The translations under genes were made by a program, and so were the position numbers. From Trichostrongylus colubriformis (taxonomy: Eukaryota > Nematoda > Chromadorea > Rhabditida > Trichostrongylidae): a stretch of 64,000 nt of DNA. Below, piece after piece: positions 46,149-58,100 of this stretch (within the stretch, counting starts at the first letter, position 1; every line of letters starts with the position of its first letter). The notes beneath the pieces were generated by a model that did not search any database, had not been told where the DNA came from, and was given only the letters and a program-made list of their open reading frames with translations. Location of the stretch: contig OZ022257.1 in NCBI GenBank assembly GCA_963978905.1, forward strand, positions 9,756,509 through 9,820,508, read 5' to 3'.

Positions 46149-49100
46149 GTGCGTTCTCTTCTCTGTTGTGCGTGTTTTGCTTTTAGTTTCCTCTTCCTAT
46201 CACGAGTGTGTTTTCTCTTCCTATCACGAGTGGAAAACGAACCTCTGTGCAGTGTTCTTTCGGTGATCGAAGCCTCCCAGATGACATCAACGTTATGTTT
46301 TAGACGTCAAGTTGTAGGCTGATCGACGGGATAGATTTCGAAAGGAACGATGGAGTTGGAGAAATGACGCCATAGAACGTCTGATGAAGAACAACTGGGA
46401 GTATTACCGAAGACGTCGTACGGACCCAGTTACAACAACACCACATTGGAGATACTGGTGGACGACTACAGCTATCCAGACTTTAGAACCAACCACAACT
46501 ATTAGAAAGCTGAAGCCTACTCGAATACGTATAACCACAGAAACTTCCACGACAACTTTGCCCACCCCCGCAGTGACGAGCAGACCAACAGTGCCCACAG
46601 ATGATGAAAAGGACGAATTGTGAGTTTTCGCAGCTGACTGTTCCGGAAGGGTGTGCTGTCAAAAGACATTAACCCAACTTTAGCGAAAGACCCTATGTAA
46701 CCTTCTACCCGACTATTCCTATCTGCTGCTATCGCAATGAAGGTGGGAGGAGGGGAGGGAGCATTCACTTATGTAAATTATTCACGCATAAGACGAGAAA
46801 GGGCAGGGAACCTCCTTTTTTCTCTACCATGACAGGCAAAACTATACGCCTTAGTGTGCAGATTGAGCCTTTCAAATTCCCTTCAAGATGCTGAGATCTG
46901 CGTGATTCTGGAACCACTAAATGAGAGTCGAAAACAGAAAAGGGAAACATAAAGAAGCTGGCAGAAAACGCGGAGCTTAAAGACAGTGTTCGGGATAATG
47001 TGGGTGACAGGGAATCCCATAAGGAGGCATTGAGTGAAAAACTACGGGTCTGGAAGGCCTATGCATGGCGAAATCCCCCGCGGAAGGCGCCCCCTTGAGC
47101 TGTGGCGGAGGCGGCCTCGTCAGGACAAGCCGCCTTGGACAAGGGCAGCCCGCCTCCAGGCGACGTGATTAGGGGTTGGTCACGGTGCGGTTGGTCAAGG
47201 AGATCGGCAGGATTGAATGTATCGAGCGCGCTTTCTCACTTTTAGCTTGAAACTGACCACATGAAAATAGATGCTGTCGCATTTCCGAACATCCCTTCTT
47301 GCTTACGTCTTGGTAATGCCAGTGGAAAACCTATGCGGACTACTCGCGTCTTGACGGAAAGGTCGTCCGCGCTCAGAACCAATGGTGGGAAGGGGTTCTT
47401 TTTCTTGGGTTTTTGGCCACTTCCATTCGTTTTTTCTCCACTTTCCTGTTACTAGGCATCTTGGCTTTCATATTCACTACTTCTTATACTTTTCGTCCGA
47501 ATTTTCCCGAAAGCTGCCTTTAAAGACACCGGAAGGGGGTAATTTTGGCTTACGGTAGAACAGACGTAGTGTGGACGAATTTAAGTGGCCGCCATTGCTC
47601 AAACTCGATATCAGCTATTCGACGCACCCTTTGCCGGCCGCGATTGCGTACCCCTGCATCTGTGTCGTCCTTTGCCGTCTGGGGTCTCCCCGATTTGCCT
47701 AAGCCTTTTCAGGGGAGGAGCTTTGGCAGCGTCCCGTACTCTGCCTGTCTGGTGTCTGACCTCTCGGTGGGAAGCGTGTTGCCGAAAAAAGCCAACTGTC
47801 TTCAAGCCGGTACGCAGTCACGGCCGGCAAAGGGTGCGTTGAATACCTTATATCCTCAAACTCGCCAATTTGACGCCTTGGCATGGTGCGAAAAGGAGAT
47901 GTTTCTATTATAAATTTGTTATTTCCTTTTACTTTTTACTTTGTTCTTTCTCATATTGTTTCTAGATGTACTTACGTGAATGCTAATGCAGTTGGGTATG
48001 GCCACTCCACTGCGCTGGGAGTCAGGTGCTACAACTAACGGTGGCCCGCGGCCCGTCTCCTACAGCGGACAACTCGGAAAATCAGTGTGTTGCAGCGAAT
48101 GGGATGCGAATACACACCGCAGCGTCGCGCTTTTGAATCCTGGTTTTTTCGCCTATTATGGCTTCTGACCTTGAGTGCTCGTTACAAAATGCTCATTTCT
48201 TTGCACCTTCCTCTTATTTCGGACCCCTTCCGGTTCCTTTAGGAGATCTTGTAACCCACGTTGCAAAAGATAGGTCAAAGCAGCCGTGGTCAGAGCCAAG
48301 AACACAGAAAACACGTCACCCATTGAGTATAGAGCAGGGGCTCCAATGACGACGCAAACCACAAATGCTATTCACATCACTCTGCACATCAGATGGAATA
48401 GGCTGTGGCTGCACTGGTAGCGTTTGCGCTCTTCATCTTCTAGGCAGGGCACTCTCCTTGTTCGTCCTCGGCTATAATGGCGCCAGCGAAAACATAACGT
48501 TGCAGACCTAGTAGTTTTCTTGCCAACTTTATTTGCATTCGCCATTGTAAATCTTAGAAAAGAACAAACCTAAGGCAGGGACAGCCGTGTGTTCAAGTTC
48601 CTAAGTTCATTTTCCAAGACCACTTTGTACGATCTCCATCGGGGCCCAAACCATGCTTTGCAGGGAATTTCATAAATTGTGACGTTACCGACGTCAGGTC
48701 AGCTTCAGTGTTTTTTTGTTATAAGCCTGCATCGCTCCCATGAACACTGCGAGCCTCATCACCGTTCGGTACACATCATAGAGCGTCCAGAAGCACCGTG
48801 GATGTGGATCGCACAGTATTCCAAAGGACTCCCTCCACTTTATCCATGCCGCATTTATCCAAGCCTTCACTGCCTGGTCCAGCGTAACTTCAGTCGCTAG
48901 ATCACTCTCAAAGTACCGGAACGCTCATACCCTCTCGATGGTCTCCCAGTGGCGATCCGTTATTGGTTTAGGGCACTCCCCGAAGCTGATGATTGGAGTC
49001 CATTCTTTACCAGCCTGTCCTGCAATTTCTTCACTAGTACCCGAAGTCCTTCCCTACTTTCCGCTACCAGTGCAATGTCGCCTACGTACAGAGTGGTCTT

Positions 49101-52100
49101 CAGTAGTCTCTTTATGAGATCTTTCACCATCACATCCAAAGTGAGGAGGATGACGAACTTGCTCAGGGCTGTTCCTTGATACGCCCCCACCGTGATATAT
49201 ACTTCGTTTGACAACCCGTGCGAAGTTCGTACAGCTGCCTTATCCGTCGTACATATCTCTAAAGGGGCGATCAGGCATTCTGGTGCATGTAGTTCTTGCA
49301 ATGCGTTTCAGAGTACTGGCCTGGGAGAAGCGGTTGAAATGCTCCCCGAGATCAAGGATGCTAGGTAGCAAAGTTGTTGCTTTTCTTGGAACTCCTCCAT
49401 CATCCGTCTTCTTAATGGTAGGCGTTATCAACTTTGGTATATGATATGTTCGCATGGAGATGGGAACGATCGTACTAGTTCCTTTTAGGAGCCTTCCTTC
49501 AAAGGCTATGGTTTTGAAGGATCGAGTGAGCCACTCTATACCATACTCTCCCGTCGCCTTTCCATGCATCTATAGGTACTCTATCTAGTTCAACCGCCTT
49601 CCCAAAATTCATCTTCCCTAGCATGCAACGGACTTGTTCACTCGTTCAGGGTAGGACAGGAGCAAATGAAGCCTCACTCTTTGTGGTTCCGTTGTGAGGA
49701 AACTCCTCGTTTGGAAGCTTATCGAAATGCTCCTGCCACTTTCTTTTTGTCTCGGTTGCCTTTCGCAGGATAACATCGCGCTGCTTTTCACAGTGTTTAT
49801 TACCGTGATGTTTTGGGTGGCTTAAAGGCACACCACGCGGTAATCAAATTAGCGATTTACTTTCTCGGGGCTAGTAGGTTCTTGGATAACAGCTCAGACT
49901 GCATCTTTGTTGCGTCTGCACAGTGCACCCTCATGGTGTTGTGCCTGCGTGAACACAACCGAGCCACGCCCACCCAACCAGATCACACGTGGCCTCAGAC
50001 GAACAATTCCCAATGTGGAAGCTGCTTTCATCGTCGAAGTGGCTGTTTCATCAAAGCATCTTCTTTTATCGCGAGTTACGTGACTTCACGCTGGAAATAT
50101 GTTCGTCTAAGGCTAGGGGTAATTTGGTTGGGTGGGCGTGGCTCGGTTGTATTCAAGCAGGCACAACATCGTGAGGATGCACCGTGCAAACAAAGGTGCA
50201 GTCTGAGCAGTTATCCAAGGACCTACTAGGCCCAAGAAAGCAAACCACGAATTTGATAATCGCGTGGTGTGCCTTTAATGTCGAGCTTTGCCCAATCAAA
50301 TTTCACCGACTCTACCCTCTAATTTACCTCATGAAGCATTCATGTTCTCTGTTTATCCGTGTTTTCTGTGTTCTTGGCTCTGACCACGGCTGCTTTGACC
50401 GATCTTTTACAACGCAGGTCACAAGATCACTCATGCTCCGCGTTTTCTGCCAGCGTCTTTATGTTTCCCTTTTCTGTTTTTGACACTCATTTAGCGGTTC
50501 CGGAACCACGCATGGGCTTTATCTTCTCTGAAACCACCTAGAGTCTCACCCAGTGTTCCCTTTGCGAATAGTAGGGCGATCTTGGCGGTTCTGTCTTGGG
50601 TCTGCCAAACAGGATCGTAGGGTTTGGAAAACCAGCCTTTACTCTCCTTTGCGGCCCATTCCTTGCCACGCTGCCTGGCTTCCACCATCCTAATCACCAT
50701 CGCTTTTTATCATTGTCTTCTTTGAAAGTTCTGAAAGACGGCAATGTCCGCTAGGAGAGGCCGACGCTGAGTGGCCATTTGATCACCAAGCAGTACCTTG
50801 ATGTCCTTTATTTTTTTGAGGAACCGTATCTACATGAGCACATGGTGTACTTGCTACTTTTCTTCCCCCTCTGCCATTACTTGAGTTTCCTTTTCCTCGA
50901 AGAATTACAAATAGCCAGGTTGTGGGCAGTAGCAGGTTTAGCACCCTCTCTCTCAGCATTACTTGTCCACTCTGCTGCCCCCATGCAATCGCTCTAACCC
51001 GCTCCTTTCACTGCCGACATAACCGTTGAGGTCGCCTGCTACGGTTAGGTGATCGTCTCCCGAAACTGACCTGATGGCTTCATTGAAATGGAACTCTTCA
51101 ATTTCAACTTCAGGGCAGCCAGGAGTAGGTGCGTATACGGACATTGTAGTCCAGTACCCACCCTTCATGACTATTCTCATAGCCATGATTCAGCCGTTGA
51201 TCCTGTCTTCAGCAGAGACAGTCCCCGAAGGATTCTGCCACAGCTATGGCTACGTCTTTCCGTTTGGTATCTGATCCGTTGTAGGTGGGTTTCACGCCCT
51301 CTCCGATCTCCCTTGCCTGTTCCATGGTGACTTTTGAAGGCATAGAACTCGGATGATTGTGCGTTTGATCAGTCTATCGATCTCCCGAGATTTGTCGGTC
51401 AGCGACCCCACATCAGGGCTTTAGTTAGAACTATCTTACTCTTATATACTCTAGCCCTAGGGTATACGAGACAAATAGCTCGTATACTGACCACAGAACT
51501 CGGAAAAGGGCCATTATTGGGTGACCTCATAGCATTGTTGCTGACTCTATTTGTTACTTTGGACATGTTGCCTTGACCGCGTTTGTCCATCATCGTGCTT
51601 GTAAAGCTGGGCTTGACGCTGCGAATGTCACAGTTTGTGGAATTTCTTGCAAGGCATGGTTTGTACCTTGCCGGGGAGTAGTCTTTTAGGTGCATACGTG
51701 GGCCTTCACTCTTATCCACTTGTCTATCCCTGCGTTTCAAGAGACTGGAGGGAGTACAACAATTTAAAGCAAATATTGTCTTATCAGCCAAAGTTTCTGC
51801 TTAGGCGCCTGGTTACTATAGGTGAACATACCCTGAAATCCATTCCGAGCAGATATCAACATCGCTTTCCTTGAGAGGATAGCGATTAGCATCACTCTCT
51901 TGAGCATCACCTATTCATGGTAGGTCCTGGAAGGGGCAGCGAATGAAGCCAGAACTGAAAACACTGTTTGTAAATGAGAAGGCCAGCTATGGAGAAACAA
52001 TGTGTGGCGATACCTGCTGTGAAAAGCACGTTCAACGCTCTTTATCGCGATCTGTTCGCGCTCCACTCCGAGCTGCACCGCTTTACTGGCCGAGTTGCTG

Positions 52101-55100
52101 CAAAGTCAGGCAAGGTTCGCGATTGGCTGTCATAACCTCTCGCCGTCCGCATTTACCCCTTAGTGACCAGTTGGCAGAGGAGGAGAAAGGAAAGGGAAGA
52201 CGGTGAGAAGGGGCTAAGCTCCTCGACTTTCATAAGCGACAAGTGATAGAATTATCTCTTCCGATGTATTCAACTTGATGGAGGGTCTTGTCAGAGTACC
52301 ACAGCTTGCTTATCTATCGCGGTGATGACTGTATCGATAAGGGTACGATTAGGATCGGCATTCTTGCGCAAACTTATGGATGAAATTATTGAAAATCAGC
52401 GACTTTTTTTGTACAGTAGAGGAGTAATTCTCGCAGGCTGGGAAATTTCACGCTAAAAAAAGAGACGGCGCCCAGGGTGCAAAAATAGGCCCTGCATATA
52501 TTTTCGATTGATCTGCAACTCTTTACTATTTCAGGGATGACGACCATCAAGAAGAGGAACCTTTCCCGTACGTTTGGTCGTTAGTTCTTTGGAAAAATAT
52601 TCGGGAGGTTGAAAGAATATAGCACTAATATACAAAAGTGTGCACCAAAGATACAGTGCACTGCGTGGTCACATGATACAGCTTGGTATAATATAATTGG
52701 ACTGTGAAACTCTTCAAGAAAAACTGCCGTAGTGTGAAAGAATGCGGTGGGAGGGGGTAGGTAAATCACACGCTCACACAAAATGCACGTAAATAATATG
52801 CAAAATCAGTTTGAGCTTTTCTCCTATGATGTAGCTACAACTCATCCACGTTGTTGCGAAAGCCTACAACTTGCTTTTTAAAGGCACCATTAGGGGTAAG
52901 GGAAAACTGGGATCTGGGAGTACATGCTCTCTGAAACGAACCTTCTACTTCAGAATAGGTCACATGTGGTGAAAATCGCATAAAAAAAAACGCGGCTTGG
53001 GACCTTATGGTGACCCCGCAGCTCCGCATGCCGTTATGCCGTTATGCGCCCGGCGGAGTCGCCGTGGAGGGGCGGGACAAGAATCGCGGCCGGCTGGTTC
53101 AGTCCACTCCGGCTAGAGAAGTAGAGGACGAGGGAGAGAAGGGGGATTTTTGGGTTCCTATTTCTCGGTTTTTTGGCCGTTTTATGTCGTTCTTTCTCTA
53201 CTGTTATATTGCTGAGCACTTCTACTTTCGTAATCCCCCAATTTGCCAAATTTACCCCTAACAGTGTTTTTAATCTCAATACTCGGTTTTGTAGGAATGA
53301 TATATATCCCTATAGGCGAGTGGTGTTGGCGTATGTGAAATCTCAACAGAAAACGACTCACTGTGAAGACACCATAGCCCTTCGTTTTTCACAGGTGGGG
53401 TAGGACCAGCAAAGGGATATTGATGGTGTGTGATCTAAGGTGATAACTAGTAGCGGATGTCAAAACCGTGGGATGGCAGAAACATTGTTGGCTGGCAGCA
53501 CGATGATGGCATCTAAGGTAGAGAGTAACAAGGGTGCCCGGTGATTTGAGCGATAACAACTATCAACCGCTAATAATGGGTTGGTTCATAACTTTTGCAT
53601 AACCTCCAAAATTTCTTGTGACTCCACTGCTTTCAAAATAATCAATTATTAATAACCATAGAAAAGTGCTCGCTCGATGCATGAATTTTTTAAATGTACA
53701 TATATGAGGGTGGTCTCGCTGCATTTTGGAGGGAACCATATCAAATTGGAAACCCCATATTCAGAGCCACAATTTATCGCAAGTGTATTTAGGTTCCCTA
53801 GTTGAGGAAACAGCTGCTAGTATTTGTGCTGCACTTACTGTTGATGTCATTTATTGTTCTGCAGTGTCTCGCTTCTCCAATTGTTGTGTATCCACCCACA
53901 GGTGGTGGGATGATATCCTCGAAGCTTCATAGCGAATGCGAAGATCTCCAAGTAGAGCGAACACACAATGAAAACACGTCTTATAATTTTTATGGCAGCC
54001 TTGCTTGAGTTTGCAGTCCTTAGGGAACCGACGGCGCGATAGCTGTAGAGGGCGGGGCGACACTGTCTCAGCTGGCCTCGTCGTTTACGTCTCGTGCGCA
54101 AAGGGCGCAAAGGCAAGTTCTCGATAAGGACGGTATAAGAAAGAAGTCCCGATTTTTGCTTTTTTTATTAGGGGGTCTCTTCCTTCACATGGGGGTTCAA
54201 ATGAAAACCTCCAAGGTGACTACTACTTCCGTGACTCGACGATTGCATCCAAGAATATGCGACCTTACGCTTACGGTGGCCGCGTTCCGCTTTGGCTCCA
54301 ATTATAATCATTAATAATCAATTCGGAGAACAGGAAAGCACGTCTGCGATTGGAATGTAATGCTGGAATAAACAACCTACTTTTATAGCCGCCTTTTTTT
54401 GCTAGCTTTTTCAAATTACCACACCCATAGCTACTTATGTCCTTATTTTCATTCGGAAAATTAACATTGAAAATCCTGGTCACCACCAACCCTACAATTG
54501 TGTTTACATTAGCGGTCGTGTAAGGTGAAGAAATGATTGTCTGTAGATGGCAGCCGAGTTACATAAAAATATAATGGAGGAAAACGACATGGCAATCTAA
54601 AGAAAAGCAAAATGCTTCTCATAGTTTTAGATCCACCTTCCATCTAATAGTCATAGCAGCAGTAGTCGGGATCATAATCTTCTTCTGCATAGTCACATGT
54701 TGCTGCTGCAAAGGAGATCCCGACGCACCTCGTACAGTAAGATCAGGATTCGGTCAGTTTTTGTATTCTTTCAGAGACACATCAGCTCCTCTTAAACAAA
54801 CTCTGTCCATGCTTTGTTTCACTAACTCAAACGCTTTGAATTTGTGAAATTCTGTGAGCTACTTTCAAAAGTTCACCTTGAATACCTTGACGTGCGCCCT
54901 TCAAATGTGGTTGCGCCATCATTGCGAGATTGCAAAATACATCATGCTAAGCGCCACGATCCTCTAATATGTAGTAATTGCCTCTGGCGACATTATTATT
55001 CAGTGGATTGCTCAATCAGGTTAGTGGCCTCCCTAGCGACCTCTTTATTCACGGGCATGCTGCAATACGTGTATCTGACAGGCAGATTTGGAGTTGATAG

Positions 55101-58100
55101 CTCCGTAAGACTGCCTAGACTCCTCAAAGGAATCGTTTACGGAATAAATGAATTTCTTCGCATGCGAAGTTTTACGCGAAGAAGTGAGGATTCGGCTAGG
55201 GTACAGCTTTCCAAATCCTCGACCTGGGGGCGGGGCTTTCGATAAAAGCCCCGTCCCGACATCCGGCACGGTTGGGAACGGAGAGTAAGACTGTTTACGT
55301 AACTTTCTGTTCCTACAATACGTCTCCGACCGCGGCGGACGACGGGTGAGCACTTGCTCGGTAGCCCCGTCCACCCGACCAAAACTTTGTGGTGCTGTCC
55401 GGATTCACATCTTTTCGCGAGGAACTTTGCATGCGGCCCACATCAGGCAAATACAACATAAAAACATACGGGTAACAGACAAACTCATTTTTACTCTGAC
55501 GATTCTTTCAACCTGGTCGTGAGTATATGATTGTCTAAGAAGACGAAGTCGTGGCCCACCTTAGAAAGGAATGCTGCGCCTCGATCAAAAAGACAAACTT
55601 TAGAGAAGTTCCCAAAGGGGAGGGGGAGTCAGAATCTCTAAGCGAGTGTGGGAGCAAAGCATACTTGAATTGTCCTCGAATTCAGTTTCGTGACAATTTC
55701 CGTGTCGAAGTGCCTTGCGTTTATACTGTAGTGTGGACTCAAAATCAATATATGCAGTGATTCATTTTGTTTCGGTCGCTCTGCTCTGTTCACATCACTG
55801 GAACTCGTCATTACTAGCTTTTTTCTAACTTATTAATGTAAAGCAAAGATCATAACATACCACTCATCAATGTAAAGGAAAGATCATAACATATCACTTC
55901 TTAATGTAAAATAAAGATCGAAATACCAAATTTACAATTGAGTTGTTACAAGTATGCTGAGTTATAGGCAAAACTTTGAGTAGATAATGATTTTGACATT
56001 TTTGACTCACTGACACACTCTGACACACCTTGAGCTACTTGTAACAGCTTTCCATCGCGAGCTAAGGCGAATATCAGCAGCTATCAAAATTCAAAACTCC
56101 AGTTCCCGAAGGCTGGCAGGGCGTGGCCTACGGACTCGGGTGAGAGTGTGTGGCGGGGTGAGAGAGATCGATACAAGTCCGTAGGCCTCGCCCTGCCAGC
56201 GGTCGGGAAATGGACTGTATAATTGTTTTGTTTGAGGAAAGAAAAGAAAGCACAAAAAGAAGGCAAAATTTGCGCACAGTGTGAGTTGCATCAAATGATG
56301 GACGTTCATACTCCCATAGTAGAAGCTTTCTTTAATAGCTTAGTAGCTTTTTCAAAATATTCTTAAATGGAGAACAATTCAGTCTTCATCATCATCAGCA
56401 CCAGCGTCGGCTTCTGCGTCTGCACCGGTTAAAGCAGAAAAGATGAAAGCAGAGAAAATCAACATGATGGAGTTTGCCGATCGAGGAGCGTTAGTAATGC
56501 AAGATGTTAAAGGAGAAGTGGTGAGTGACATTTTTATCACGATGTTTCTATGGTCACTTTTGATACCGTGACTTGCGCATACTACAAAATCCTCACTCAT
56601 GCTGGACAACAAGAGTGATTATGGAACATACCGAAAGCGAAAAAGGAGATGCTAATTAAAGGAACCGGAAGTGGTCCGAAACAAGAGGAAGATGCAATGA
56701 AATGAGCATTTGTAACGAACAGTCAAGTTTAGAATCGATAATAGGCGAAAAAACCCGGACTCAAAAGCGCGACGCTGTGGTGCGAATTCGCATCCCATTC
56801 GCATCAACACACTGACTTTCCGAGTTGTCCGTTGTAGGAGACGGGCTGCGGGCCAACGTTAGTTGTAGCATCTGACCTCAGCGCAGTAGAGTGGCCATTC
56901 CCAACTACATTATCATTCAAGTAAGTACATCTAGAAACAATATAAGAAAGAAAAAGGAAAAAGGTAAAGGAAAAAACAACTTTATAATAGAAACTTCTCC
57001 TTTTGGTACCATGCCAAGGCGTCAAATTGGCGAGTTTTTGCAATGGCGGCCACTTAAATTCGTCCACACTACGTGTGTTCTACCGTAAGCCAAAATTACC
57101 CCCTTGCGGTGTCTTAAAGTATGTAGTGCGATAGTGAAGAAGGGACGGATTGAAATGAATAATAATTTGAAAATTAACCAGAGAAAGGCCTAAAGGAATC
57201 GTGCACGGAAAAATGAGTCCCCCTGTTACCCGTAATTTATGTCTAATAAGGGCCGCATGCAAAGTTACACGAAAAGGTGAGAACCCAGCTAAAACACGAC
57301 TCCTCAAAGTGGTGGCCAAGAGGACGGGGCCTGCGGGTTAATGCCTGCCCCGTTGTCCGCCGCGGTCGGAGACGAAGAGTGGGATTGCTTACGTGATTTT
57401 CTGTTCCCACTATGAGTCTGCGACCGTAGCGGACGACCGGGCGGGCTGCACCCGCAAGCCCCTTCCCCTCGGCCACTTTTCGGACTGCATCTTAGCTGGA
57501 TTCTCTCTTTTTCGTGTGAAACTTTGCATATGGCCCTTATTAGGCAAATACAACATAAATATATGGGCAACAGAGGAACTCATTTTCCCGTGAGCGATTC
57601 CTTCGAAATTCCATAGACTTTTGAAGCAGGAACTAGCTGGATTGGTAGGGTTTTGAATACTGATTACAACTGTGAAATCCAAAACTGCAAAATCCCGCTC
57701 CAGAGCGTGTCAGGGGGTCAAAGTTTGCTTGCGATGACTTATCAGCGGGGTACTTCATTTGATGTAACGCTTCAGCTAGGATAATCGTGTGTGCAGCTAC
57801 AGTCGCCGTGGTTCACCGGTAGCCGTCTTACCCTGGAGGTGGGGGACGGTGGGTTCATCCCTCGATTATACAGTCCAGTTCACGAAGGCTGGCAGGGCGT
57901 GGTCTACAGAGTTGGGTGAGAGTGTGTGGCGGGGTGAGAGAAATCGATACAAGTCCGTAGGCCTCGCCCTGCCAGCCGTCGGGAAATGGACTGTAGTATC
58001 TTTTGATGAATCACGCCAGGCGAAGTACCCGGCTAATAAGTCATCGCTTTCCGCATTCTTTATTCATCGCTTCGTCCATTCTCTGGCTAGCCAATTGTAT

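Larger units (their letters stand above)
48665..51800 (-). pseudogene. Non-LTR retrotransposon (RTE-like LINE) remnant in gene C intron
   Basis: Read on the minus strand, pieces appear in LINE order. First an endonuclease part with YAPTPGCPEVE and VAGDLNGYVGSERSGLER (51186-50959), then RKWQEHFDKLPNEEFP-like (49831-49646) and GKATGEYGIEWLTRSF (49569). Next comes the RT palm, VRTSHGL, VGAYQGTALSKF and TLYVGDIALVA (49301-48960), and a C-terminal stretch near 48880-48680. Y-A-D-D has become Y-V-G-D, and there are many frameshifts. A TTAA-MITE splits it at 49826-50274. Confidence 0.82.

Noticed and set aside
49813..50229. 138-codon plus-strand ORF
   Set aside because: Lies within the TTAA-MITE at 49826-50274.
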